The notes beneath the pieces are model-generated. The model saw only the letters and a list, made by a program, of their open reading frames with translations, was not told the DNA's origin and searched no databases. Positions 1 to 6,529 of a stretch of DNA of 8,692 nucleotides are shown here, in pieces (position 1 is the stretch's first letter; each line of letters begins with the position of its first letter). A program made the position numbers and the translations under genes. The DNA comes from CAYVOX01 sp964453035 (GTDB lineage: Bacteria; Chloroflexota; Anaerolineae; Anaerolineales; Anaerolineaceae), in NCBI GenBank assembly GCA_964453035.1, contig CAYVOX010000138.1:1-8692 (forward strand), read 5' to 3'.

Positions 1-866
1 GAAGGCGGGTTGGCCGGGCTGGGCACATCCCCCGGCAGAATCAGGCGCTTAATCATGTAATCCGGGTCGGCGCTGGGCACCGCCGAGAGCAGCGCCTCGG
101 TGTAGGGATGGCGCGGCCCGGCGTAAAGCGCCTCCGCCGGCGCCAGCTCCACAAAGCTGCCCAGGTACATCACCGTCACCCGGTCGCTGATGTGCTCCAC
201 CACCGAAAGGTCGTGCGAGATGAACAGGTAAGTCAGCCCCATATTCTTCTGCAGGTCAGAGAGCAGGTTAAGCACCTGCGCCTGGATGGAAACATCCAGC
301 GCGCTGACCGGTTCATCGCACACGATGAACTTGGGGCGCAGCGCCAGCGCCCGCGCAATCCCGATGCGCTGGCGTTGCCCGCCGGAAAAGGCATACGGGT
401 AGCGGTTCATGTGCTGCACGCGCATCCCCACCATCTCCAGCAGCTCGCGCACGCGGCTCTTCAGCTCATCCCCCTCCACCACCCCGTGAATGCGCAGCGG
501 CTCAGAGACGATTTCCATCACCGTCATGCGCGGGTTAAGCGAGGAGTACGGATCCTGGAAGATGATTTGCATCTCGCGCCGGAAGGGTTTCAACTCGCGC
601 TTCGGCAGCTTTGAAAGCTCCACCATATCCGTATCTTTACGATAAAAGACCTGCCCTGAGGTGGGCTCGATGGCGCGCAGGATCGTGCGCCCTGTGGTGG
701 TTTTTCCGCAGCCGGATTCACCCACCAGCCCCAGTGTTTCGCCCTCGCGGATGAAGAAACTGACGTCATCCACCGAGCGCACGTGCCCCACCACACGCTT
801 GAGGATCCCGCGCCGGATGGGAAAGTATTTTTTGAGGTTTTTAACTTCGAGAAGGACAGGGTTCAT
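1..866 (-). CDS. Opp/Dpp-type ABC transporter ATPase, second of the pair (OppF/DppF-like), 3' end cut by window edge
   Basis: This is one of two cytoplasmic ATPases that drive import through the membrane channel encoded upstream. The visible 288 residues begin MNPVLLEVKNLKKYF. They carry Walker A GESGCGKTT (49-57), Q-loop FQDP (Q104), signature SGGQRQR (161-167), Walker B FIVCDEP (180-186) and the switch histidine in SHDLSVVEH (H218). The C-terminal extension typical of peptide-importer ATPases starts at RHPYTEALLSAVP (252-264) and the reading frame is still open at base 1. Family members are usually about 320-330 residues, so roughly 30-40 are missing, including the cysteine-rich end. The start ATG (866-864) lies 7 bases after the stop of the preceding ATPase gene. 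Its AGGA ribosome site (875-872) overlaps that TAG stop, which suggests translational coupling. Family and role are secure; the transported substrate is not known. Confidence 0.95.
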   Translation of the reverse strand, partial: MNPVLLEVKNLKKYFPIRRGILKRVVGHVRSVDDVSFFIREGETLGLVGESGCGKTTTGRTILRAIEPTSGQVFYRKDTDMVELSKLPKRELKPFRREMQIIFQDPYSSLNPRMTVMEIVSEPLRIHGVVEGDELKSRVRELLEMVGMRVQHMNRYPYAFSGGQRQRIGIARALALRPKFIVCDEPVSALDVSIQAQVLNLLSDLQKNMGLTYLFISHDLSVVEHISDRVTVMYLGSFVELAPAEALYAGPRHPYTEALLSAVPSADPDYMIKRLILPGDVPSPANPP

Positions 867-873
867 AGCAATC

Positions 874-1881
874 CTATTGGTATAGCGTGCATCTTACCCA
901 ATGATCCAGCTCCACCTCGGTCAGGGGTACATCTTCCGGCCCCTGGCAGGCAGATTTTTTGGCGGCCGGGCAGCGCGGGTAAAATGCGCACCCTTGTGGG
1001 ATAGAGAACGGGTCTGGCACGCTGCCGGAGATGGGCACCAGGCGCTGCTTGACGTTGCTGCCCATCTTGGGCGCCGATTGCATCAGCCCCAGCGTGTAGG
1101 GGTGCATCGGCTTGTGGAAAATGGCCCCCACCGAGCCAATCTCAACAATCTTGCCCATGTACATCACCGCCACGCGCCGCGCCATTTCCGCCACCACCCC
1201 CAGGTTGTGCGTGATGATGAGAATGGACATGCGGAAGTCCTTCTGCAGGCCCTTCATCAGCTCCAGGATCTGCGCCTGGATGGTCACATCCAGCGCGGTG
1301 GTGGGCTCATCGGCAATCAACAGCGAGGGGTTGCAGCTCAGCGCCATGGCAATCATCGCGCGCTGGCGCATGCCCCCCGAAAACTCGTGCGGGTACTGGT
1401 GCACGCGCTGCTCCGGCAGGGCAATCCCCACCTGCTTGAGCACCTGGATGGAGCGCGCCAGGGCCTCTTCCTTCGTCACCTTCTGGTGCAGGATGATGGC
1501 CTCCATAATCTGGTCGCCGATGGTGTGCACCGGGCTCAGCGAGGTCATTGGCTCCTGGAAGATCATCGAAACCTCGTTGCCGCGGATGCTGCGGATATCA
1601 TCGCCGCGCGGGTCCATTTTGGCGATATCCACCACCTCGCCGCTGCGCCGCCGGAAGTTGATGCTGCCGCTGACGATGCGCGAGGTTTTGATGGGCAGCA
1701 GGCGCAGCACGGAGTAAGCCGTCACCGACTTGCCGCAGCCGCTCTCGCCCACCAGCCCCAGCGTCTCCTGCGGCATGATGTCGAAGGACACGCCGTCCAC
1801 CGCGCGTACCTGCCCATCCAGCGTGTCAAAGTAAGTGCGCAGGTCTTTGATTTCCAGTAACGGTTTATCTTGTTCGCTCAT
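874..1881 (-). CDS. Opp/Dpp-type ABC transporter ATPase, first of the pair (OppD/DppD-like)
   Basis: This 335-residue cytoplasmic ATPase pairs with the next gene's product to energise solute import. Visible motifs are Walker A GESGCGKS (45-52), Q-loop FQEP (Q109), signature SGGMRQR (168-174), Walker B LLIADEP (187-193) and switch histidine in ITHNLGVV (H225). The oligopeptide-transporter C-terminal domain follows MHPYTLGLMQSAP (259-271). It holds four cysteines, C298, C304, C312 and C331, in the spacing GC-x5-C-x7-C-x18-C. In several Opp/Dpp ATPases this region binds a [4Fe-4S] cluster, so this protein probably does too. The start is fixed by AGGTGG (1891-1886), four bases upstream; a nearer-upstream ATG is out of frame. 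The gene follows the second permease after 41 bases that contain a short hairpin. Length is normal for the family and all catalytic residues are intact. Confidence 0.96.
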   Translation of the reverse strand: MSEQDKPLLEIKDLRTYFDTLDGQVRAVDGVSFDIMPQETLGLVGESGCGKSVTAYSVLRLLPIKTSRIVSGSINFRRRSGEVVDIAKMDPRGDDIRSIRGNEVSMIFQEPMTSLSPVHTIGDQIMEAIILHQKVTKEEALARSIQVLKQVGIALPEQRVHQYPHEFSGGMRQRAMIAMALSCNPSLLIADEPTTALDVTIQAQILELMKGLQKDFRMSILIITHNLGVVAEMARRVAVMYMGKIVEIGSVGAIFHKPMHPYTLGLMQSAPKMGSNVKQRLVPISGSVPDPFSIPQGCAFYPRCPAAKKSACQGPEDVPLTEVELDHWVRCTLYQ

Positions 1882-1893
1882 CCATCCACCTGT

Positions 1894-1909
1894 GCCGCCT
1901 TCTGGCGGC
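1894..1909 (-). promoter_or_regulatory. Short GC-rich hairpin between permease and ATPase genes
   Basis: GCCGCC (1894-1899) and GGCGGC (1904-1909) form a perfect 6-bp stem around a 4-base loop. It sits in the 41-base gap after the second permease stop and just before the ATPase ribosome site. No U-run follows it on the transcript, so it is not an intrinsic terminator. It could slow 3' decay of the upstream message or modulate translation of the ATPase, but that is inference, and a stem of this size also arises by chance in GC-rich DNA. Confidence 0.35.
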
Positions 1910-1922
1910 GCGTTAGAATTGA

Positions 1923-3062
1923 TTACCGGGTGTACGGGTCGGCTGCATCACGCAGACCGTCGCCAAAGAAGTTAAACGAAAGCACCGCCAGCGCGATGAA
2001 GAGCGCGGGCAGCAGCAACCAGGGAGAGTTGCGCAGCGTTTCCAGGTTTTGCGCCTCTTGCAGCAGCACGCCCCAGCTAATCAGCGGCGGGCGCAGCCCC
2101 AGGTTGAGGAAGGAGAGCGCCGATTCCGCCAGGATCATGCTGGGCATAGCCAGCGTGGATACCACGATAATATGCCCCAGCACAGAAGGGAGCAGGTGGC
2201 GAAAGATCACCCAGGTGTCATTGGCGCCGGAAAGCTGCGAGGCAATAATAAACTCCTCCTCGCGCAGCGCCAGCACCTTGCCACGCAGCTGGCGCGCCAG
2301 CCAGGTCCAGCCAATCAGCGAGAGGATGATGGTGATGGAAAAATAAACCTGCTCCGGCGGCCAGTGCTGCGGCAGCGCCGCGCTCAACGCCATCCACAAC
2401 GGCACCGAGGGGAATGAGCGAATAATCTCAATCAGGCGCTGCATCAGGTTATCAATCCAGCCGCCAAAATAACCGCTGGTCACGCCAAAAATCGAGCCGA
2501 TGATCAGGCTGAGGAACACCCCCACCAGGCCGATGGTCAGGGACATCTGCCCGCCCAGCAAAATGCGGCTGAGCATATCGCGGCCTTGCCGGTCGGTGCC
2601 GAAGAGGTACACCCCCACGCTCTTATCGGATGAGCCGTACAGGTGCACATCTGATTCAATCAGGCCAAGCAGCTTGTAGGGTTGATCGTGGACGAAAAAA
2701 TGCACCGGTATCTTGTTGGTTTCCTGGACGTAGGAAATCCCCAACGTCTCGGGGTCAAATTTCTTGGTCAGGCCGTTGATGTACAACCCGTTCTCAAAAT
2801 CAAAGTGCAGCGCCTGCGGCGGCGCGTAGAGATATTCCACCATGCGCTGGTCGCCGCCGTAAGGCGCCAGAAAGGGGGCAAGCGCCGCGCTCAGGTAGAA
2901 CAGGATAATCATGATCCCGCCGATAATGGCCGTTTTACTGCGCAGGAACTTGCGCCACATCAACTGCCACTGCGAAAGCCCGAAGTGCGCTTCCTCCGTC
3001 TTTTTGGAGGGAGCAGGCGCCTCGTTGAGCACTTCTTCGAGTTTATCTTTTGGGAGCGTCAT
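1923..3062 (-). CDS. Opp/Dpp-type ABC transporter permease, second (OppC/DppC-like), with enlarged external loop
   Basis: An inner-membrane channel subunit of 379 residues. A basic and acidic cytosolic N-terminus (1-42) leads to a first membrane segment at about 44-66. The core holds further segments near 175-197, 213-231, 238-256, 294-316 and 348-368. The subunit-typical motif FGTDRQGRDMLSR (154-166) precedes the second segment. The EAA-type ATPase-docking loop reads IIASQLSGAN then IFRHLLP (272-292). The C-terminal FNFFGDGLRDAADP (363-376) is characteristic of OppC proteins. Usual length is about 280-305 residues; the extra residues form a loop at about 70-150 between the first two segments, rich in aromatic and charged residues. 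Its ATG overlaps the previous stop as ATGA (3062-3059), so translation is coupled to the first permease. Family assignment is firm; the loop's role is unknown. Confidence 0.95.
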   Translation of the reverse strand: MTLPKDKLEEVLNEAPAPSKKTEEAHFGLSQWQLMWRKFLRSKTAIIGGIMIILFYLSAALAPFLAPYGGDQRMVEYLYAPPQALHFDFENGLYINGLTKKFDPETLGISYVQETNKIPVHFFVHDQPYKLLGLIESDVHLYGSSDKSVGVYLFGTDRQGRDMLSRILLGGQMSLTIGLVGVFLSLIIGSIFGVTSGYFGGWIDNLMQRLIEIIRSFPSVPLWMALSAALPQHWPPEQVYFSITIILSLIGWTWLARQLRGKVLALREEEFIIASQLSGANDTWVIFRHLLPSVLGHIIVVSTLAMPSMILAESALSFLNLGLRPPLISWGVLLQEAQNLETLRNSPWLLLPALFIALAVLSFNFFGDGLRDAADPYTR

Positions 3063-4042
3063 TCTAACCGGATCCTCGGGTCCACCCAGGCCAGCGCGAT
3101 ATCCGCCAGCAGGTTACCCACCATTAACATGAGAGCTAAGAAGAGCAGGAAAGAGCCTGCCAGGTACATATCCTGGCTGAGCAGGGCGCGCATAAAAAGC
3201 GGCCCGGTGGTGGGCAGCGAAAGCACAATCCCCAGCACGGTTGCGCCGGAAATCAGCTGAGGGATCTGCATGCCCATCACGCTGATCAGCGGGTTGATGG
3301 CCACGCGCACGGCATATTTATTGATGACCACCTTTTCCTTGAGGCCTTTGGCGCGCGCGGTGGTAACGAACTGCTGGCCGAGCGTCTCCAGCAGGCTGCC
3401 GCGCATGATGCGGATGAGCTGCGCCATGCCACCCGCGCCCAGGATCAAGGCCGGCCACAGCAGGTGGTTGGCCAGGTCCAACACCTTGGCAACCGACCAG
3501 GGGGCCTCTTCCATTCCACTGGAGTACAGCCCGGTTACCGAGACGCTAAAGACGAAAATACCCACAAATAAGTAAACCAGGCCCAGTAAGAAATCGGGGA
3601 CGGAAAGACCGAGAAAACCCAAAAAGGTGAGGATGTTATCCCCCCAGGAGTACTGGTGGGTGGCGGAATAAATGCCAATCGGCACAGCAATCAGCCACAT
3701 GATACCTAAAGAGAGGAATGAGAGCAGCAGGGTGAGGTAGAGGCGGTCGGCAATCAACTCGCTGACCGGGCGCTTCCAATCCAGCGAGTAGCCAAAATCG
3801 CCCTGCACAAAACCGGCAATCCAGGTGAAGTAGCGCGTCACCAGGGGTTTATCCAATCCATACTGGCGCTGCAGGTTTTCCACCGTGGCTGCGTCCATGC
3901 TGGACCCGCTGGTGCCCACGTTGGCAGCCAGTTGGGTCATAAAATCACCCGGCGGCAGGTCAATAATAACGAAGGTTAGCACCGACACCAAAAACAAGGT
4001 GGGAATCATTGCCAGGATACGGCGAATGATGTAGTTCAACAT
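3059..4042 (-). CDS. Opp/Dpp-type ABC transporter permease, first (OppB/DppB-like)
   Basis: The partner inner-membrane channel subunit, 327 residues, normal for the family. It starts MLNYIIRRILAMIPTLF with the first membrane segment at about 9-29. A long external loop then carries the family signature YGLDKPL (61-67) and QGDFGYSL (80-87). Five more hydrophobic segments lie near 102-125, 137-167, 193-213, 255-275 and 295-317. The EAA-type loop that contacts the ATPases is TARAKGLKEKVV then VAINP (228-251). It is followed by LPTTGPLFMRALLSQDM (276-292), the usual OppB pattern. The protein ends in WVDPRIRLE, also typical. The gene lies 153 bases downstream of the binding-protein gene and overlaps the next permease by 4 bases. 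The ribosome site AAGGCGG lies in a 12-bp palindrome touching the start codon, which may limit initiation. Confidence 0.95.
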   Translation of the reverse strand: MLNYIIRRILAMIPTLFLVSVLTFVIIDLPPGDFMTQLAANVGTSGSSMDAATVENLQRQYGLDKPLVTRYFTWIAGFVQGDFGYSLDWKRPVSELIADRLYLTLLLSFLSLGIMWLIAVPIGIYSATHQYSWGDNILTFLGFLGLSVPDFLLGLVYLFVGIFVFSVSVTGLYSSGMEEAPWSVAKVLDLANHLLWPALILGAGGMAQLIRIMRGSLLETLGQQFVTTARAKGLKEKVVINKYAVRVAINPLISVMGMQIPQLISGATVLGIVLSLPTTGPLFMRALLSQDMYLAGSFLLFLALMLMVGNLLADIALAWVDPRIRLE

Positions 4043-4054
4043 AGGCGGCCGCCT
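4043..4054 (-). promoter_or_regulatory. Perfect 12-bp palindrome covering the first permease's ribosome binding site
   Basis: AGGCGGCCGCCT is its own reverse complement and ends at the base next to the permease start codon. The only plausible Shine-Dalgarno bases, AAGGCGG, overlap it. In RNA the ends can pair (AGGC with GCCT) around a GGCC loop, which would partly hide the site. The palindrome is seen directly; the effect on translation is inferred. Confidence 0.4.
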
Positions 4055-4085
4055 TTTGGGGAAACTCCCCCGTGAATAAGGTCGG

Positions 4086-4156
4086 CCCTCGTAACCCTCA
4101 CCCTTACCCCTTCCCCTCTCAGGGAAGGGTGAAGCAAGGATGAGGGTTACCGAGGG
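4086..4156. repeat. 71-base imperfect palindromic repeat (REP-like hairpin) between binding-protein and permease genes
   Basis: The outer arms 4086-4100 (CCCTCGTAACCCTCA) and 4141-4156 pair over 15 bp with one bulged C. Inside them CCCTTCCC (4108-4115) pairs with GGGAAGGG (4122-4129) around a 6-base loop. Partial CCTT/AAGG pairing lies between, so nearly the whole element folds into one hairpin. The transcript shows no U-run after it, arguing against a simple intrinsic terminator. The C-rich CCCTCACCC/CCCCTTCCCC composition resembles intergenic palindromic repeats dispersed in many genomes, so other copies are likely; this window has only one. The position is where such hairpins protect the 3' end of a binding-protein message and lower downstream expression. 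The remaining bases of the 153-base gap hold nothing else I recognise. Confidence 0.7.
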
Positions 4157-4195
4157 ATCACAGATTTATCGTAAAACTCCCGTCAAAGGTGCGGC

Positions 4196-6121
4196 CTACT
4201 TCTTGAAGAAGAAGTGGCTCGGGTCGAGGTTGCCCGGGGACATGATAATCCAGTCCTGGGTGTACTTTTCCGGCACGTTGCGGAAGTTGTTCTTCACCAC
4301 CAGCGGCGCGGGAACCATGCCCACCGTCTGGATGGTCCAAACTTCTTCAACCGCCATCTTCACAATCTGCTTGCCAATTTCAACGAACTTGGCCTGGTCG
4401 ATGGTGCCCTTCATCTGGTCGAACAGGGCCTGGGCTTCAGCCAGCTTGCCTTCCGGCTTGATGCCCGATTTGCCGCCGGTCTTGTAATACGTACCATAGG
4501 CGGGGGCCATCCAGGAGCGCTCGTCGAACGGGAACAGGTAGATCGGGTCAACAAACGGTTCCAGACCGCGGTCCGTGCTCCACACCGAGATTTGCACCTC
4601 GTTGCCGGTGGCGCGCGGCCAGAAGGCATCGCGGGTCATGGTCTTGAGGGCGGTCTTGACGCCCACCGCGTTCCAGTTTTCCACAATCATGTTGAGCGCA
4701 TCCAGCTCGGCGCCGGTGCGTTCGGTCTCGATGGTGATTTCCAGCGGCTTGCCATCCGCGCGCACGCGGAACTTGCCGTCGGCGCCCATCTTGAGGCCGG
4801 CCTTATCCAGGTACTCGGCGGCCTTCTTGACGTCGTAATCCATGTAGAGCGCTTCCACTTCCGGCACGTAGAAGGCGGAGGTGGGCACAATCATCGAGGA
4901 GCGAATCACGCCCTGGTCGAGATAGGTGACGGTGTTGATTTTCTTGCGGTCAATGGCGTAGGAGAGCGCGATGCGGAAGTCCTTGTTCTGGAAAACCTTG
5001 GCCAGTTCGGGGTCAGCCGCATAGCTCTGGTTGGGCCACAGCGCCAGCGCAGTGCCCTGGGCGGAAGGCCACTTGTACACGCGGTAGGCGCACTTGGTCT
5101 CGTTCTCTTTGAAGAGCGAGAACTTGCGCAGGTCCAGGCTGCGGAACTGCATGTCAATTTCGCAGCTCAGGGCCTTGGCGGCCACAGCGTCGTTGTTTTC
5201 CACCAGGCTCATCTCGATGTAGTCAATGTAGGGCAACTGCTGGCCCTTCTCATCCACCTTCCAGTAGTACGGGTTGCGCTTGGCAATCAACTTGGCGTCG
5301 CCAGCCTTGTAGGTCTGGACGGTCCAGGGGGTCATCGCCGGGCGGTCGGGGTTGAGGTCGTCGGCTTTTTCGTTGAACAGCTTGTAATCCTTCACCTCGG
5401 TGTTGTACTTGGGGTGGAACTGCTTGAGGTAGTGGGCCGGGGCATAGAAGCCGAAGCGCTCAAAGTTGAGCGGCCACTGGTTGCCGTGGAAGGCCAGCAT
5501 GCGCACCACCAGGCCGTTGGGGCCGTCGAATTTGAGTTTGATGGTCACGTCGTCGATTTTTTCAAGCGTCATCGGCTTGCCGTTAACCACCCATTCAGCG
5601 TGCGGGGCGCTGGTCAGGTCTTTGTTGTTCTCGATATCTTCCCACCAGAAGATGATGTCGTTCACCGTCCAGGGGGTGCCGTCAGACCATTTGAGGCCCT
5701 TGCGGAAGTACAGGGTCAGCTCTTTGCCGTCGGCGCTGAACTTCCATTCCTTGGCCAGCCCGGGCTGGATGGGGTCTTTCGGGTCACGCGGCCAGCGCAG
5801 GGTGGCTTCATAGTTTAAGCGGCCGTAAGCGTGGAAGTCGGACGGGCCTTTCCAGGCGCGGCGCCAGGTGCCGCCGTAGGTGCCGATTTCTTCGATGGCT
5901 TTGACCACCAGCGGCTCTTCTGAGACGCGCTTATCCACCGCGGGCAGCTTGCCGGCGGTCACATCCGCGTCCCACAGCGGAGACTGGGTGTACTTGCTGG
6001 CGGCCGGTTTGGTCGGCTCAACCGGCTTGGCAGTGGGCGTGGCTGCCGGCGGGGTGGTGCAGGAAGCCACAAACACAAAAACGAGCAGAATGCTGACAAG
6101 CATAAACCACTTTCGGGACAT
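4196..6121 (-). CDS. Solute-binding lipoprotein of an Opp/Dpp-type ABC importer (SBP family 5)
   Basis: This 641-residue extracytoplasmic protein should capture the substrate and deliver it to the permeases encoded next. A lipoprotein signal peptide is plain: basic MSRK, hydrophobic core 5-19, lipobox VASC with C21 as the lipid-attached residue. A Thr/Pro/Ala-rich flexible tether (22-45) follows. The mature part shows the family-5 binding-protein pattern: GLAKEWKFSADGKELTLYF (121-139), then RKGLKWSDGTPWTVNDI (140-156), where WSDGTP is the family hallmark. Further on are FYAPAHYLKQFHPKYN and FRIALSYAIDRKKI. It is about 100 residues longer than OppA or DppA of E. coli. The start is supported by AGGAGG (6135-6130) 8 bases upstream. 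It is first in the operon and separated from the permeases by a hairpin repeat. Some members of this family bind oligosaccharides rather than peptides, so the substrate is left open. Confidence 0.95.
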   Translation of the reverse strand: MSRKWFMLVSILLVFVFVASCTTPPAATPTAKPVEPTKPAASKYTQSPLWDADVTAGKLPAVDKRVSEEPLVVKAIEEIGTYGGTWRRAWKGPSDFHAYGRLNYEATLRWPRDPKDPIQPGLAKEWKFSADGKELTLYFRKGLKWSDGTPWTVNDIIFWWEDIENNKDLTSAPHAEWVVNGKPMTLEKIDDVTIKLKFDGPNGLVVRMLAFHGNQWPLNFERFGFYAPAHYLKQFHPKYNTEVKDYKLFNEKADDLNPDRPAMTPWTVQTYKAGDAKLIAKRNPYYWKVDEKGQQLPYIDYIEMSLVENNDAVAAKALSCEIDMQFRSLDLRKFSLFKENETKCAYRVYKWPSAQGTALALWPNQSYAADPELAKVFQNKDFRIALSYAIDRKKINTVTYLDQGVIRSSMIVPTSAFYVPEVEALYMDYDVKKAAEYLDKAGLKMGADGKFRVRADGKPLEITIETERTGAELDALNMIVENWNAVGVKTALKTMTRDAFWPRATGNEVQISVWSTDRGLEPFVDPIYLFPFDERSWMAPAYGTYYKTGGKSGIKPEGKLAEAQALFDQMKGTIDQAKFVEIGKQIVKMAVEEVWTIQTVGMVPAPLVVKNNFRNVPEKYTQDWIIMSPGNLDPSHFFFKK

Positions 6122-6396
6122 TTCCTTATCCTCCTGACAAAGTTTGGTTATGTGCGCCGGGCGAAGCCTTTTCGGGTGGGGTTTCTACCGGCGGTTTAAA
6201 CGCAAAGGAAACAGTTTAGGGGATCTGGGCTGAATTGCTCTCTGCATCACCTCCTCGCGCTCCGTCGGGTTCACCGGCGGGGGTAGTGCCTGATGCTGAA
6301 AAGTTGCGCGGTTTGCCCCCACAGCTTACCGCCCAACTTCAATTGAGAAAACGCCAAACGGGTTAAACAGCCAGAGTTACCGCTAACATAAGCAGT
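6122..6396 (-). promoter_or_regulatory. Long leader (about 275 nt) of the importer operon, possibly structured
   Basis: This is the stretch from the predicted transcription start (near 6396) to the binding-protein start codon; no protein gene is convincing in it. In transcript order it shows a GUUA-GCGG-UAAC mini-hairpin (6387-6376). Next is an 11-bp stem with one G-G mismatch (arms 6339-6328 and 6312-6301). A GCAUCA/UGAUGC pair (6297-6292 with 6250-6245) encloses an SD-like GGAGGUG. Last comes the true ribosome site AGGAGG (6135-6130). The loop of the 11-bp stem has GGGGG (6320-6316), complementary to CCCCC at 6283-6279, so a pseudoknot is possible. I could not match it to a known riboswitch class. 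Structure was judged by eye, and the leader's start depends on the promoter call. Confidence 0.4.
6301..6339 (-). promoter_or_regulatory. Leader hairpin: 11 paired bases with one mismatch, 15-nt G-rich loop
   Basis: AAGTTGCGCGGT (6301-6312) is the inverted copy of ACCGCCCAACTT (6328-6339) at 11 of 12 positions, the exception giving a G-G mismatch in RNA. On the minus transcript the 3' arm ends CAACUUUUC, so only four U residues follow or close the stem. That is weak for an intrinsic terminator or attenuator but not excluded. The loop's five G residues could pair with a C-run further down the leader. Confidence 0.45.
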
Positions 6397-6402
6397 TGAT
6401 TA

Positions 6403-6430
6403 ATTATACATAGATTTACAGTCAAGACAA
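6403..6430 (-). promoter_or_regulatory. Predicted sigma-70-type promoter for the importer operon
   Basis: Reading the minus strand, TTGTCT (6430-6425) is followed after 16 bases by a perfect TATAAT (6408-6403). The start of transcription would be near 6396. The -35 box matches TTGACA at 4 of 6 positions; an overlapping TTGACT would give a spacer of only 11 and is unlikely. The surrounding DNA is the AT-rich patch expected of a promoter in an otherwise GC-rich region. No better promoter was seen nearer the gene. Confidence 0.55.
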
Positions 6431-6465
6431 TAAAAAAAGTAACCTCGCTTTAGTTACTTTTTTTA
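6431..6465. repeat. 13-bp perfect inverted repeat with A7/T7 arms in the divergent region
   Basis: TAAAAAAAGTAAC (6431-6443) and GTTACTTTTTTTA (6453-6465) are exact inverted copies around a 9-base centre, CTCGCTTTA. A third GTTAC follows at 6467-6471. In RNA either strand gives a hairpin ending in a U7 run, so it looks like a two-way terminator, although the stem has few GC pairs. It lies directly against the -35 box of the minus promoter, where it could instead be a regulator site or an A-tract activating element. Which of these applies cannot be decided from sequence. Confidence 0.6.
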
Positions 6466-6510
6466 TGTTACAAAATTAAATATACGACATTGCCCCCCTC
6501 CCCCGGCCCC

Positions 6511-6529
6511 GATTAACCTTAATTTAATC
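6511..6529. promoter_or_regulatory. AT-rich inverted repeat just upstream of the exporter promoter
   Basis: GATTAA (6511-6516) and TTAATC (6524-6529) are inverted copies separated by 7 bases, ending at the base before the TTGACA box. The location fits an activator site or an AT-rich UP element. It follows a C-rich run (6491-6510, mostly CCCCCC/CCCCC) of no evident function. Short AT arms like these can be chance. Confidence 0.35.

Noticed and set aside
901..1860. A 319-codon open frame on the plus strand opposite the first ATPase gene
   Set aside because: It is antisense to a gene with every ABC motif intact, and its histidine/arginine/glutamine-rich translation has no recognisable content.
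4086..4156. Intrinsic terminator after the binding-protein gene
   Set aside because: The hairpin is strong but no U-run follows it on the minus transcript, and the downstream permease genes clearly belong to the same operon. It is described as a repeat instead.
4214..5818. A 534-codon open frame on the plus strand opposite the binding-protein gene
   Set aside because: It is the shadow of a GC-rich gene: histidine-, valine- and glycine-heavy, without domains, while the minus-strand frame carries a signal peptide and family motifs.
6185..6247. A 20-codon reading frame on the minus strand in the leader, starting MQRAIQPRS, just after GAGGAGGTG
   Set aside because: The SD-like bases are only about 2 bases from the ATG, too close for normal initiation, and the peptide has no attenuator-type residue run or recognisable feature.
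6311..6345. GGGCAAACC followed by GCGCAA in the leader, recalling the c-di-GMP (GEMM) riboswitch
   Set aside because: The GEMM layout needs a hairpin between those blocks and a second conserved stem; here they are adjacent and the stems are absent.
6403..6425. Minus-strand promoter using TTGACT as the -35 box with TATAAT
   Set aside because: The spacer would be only 11 bases; the overlapping TTGTCT with a 16-base spacer is far more plausible.
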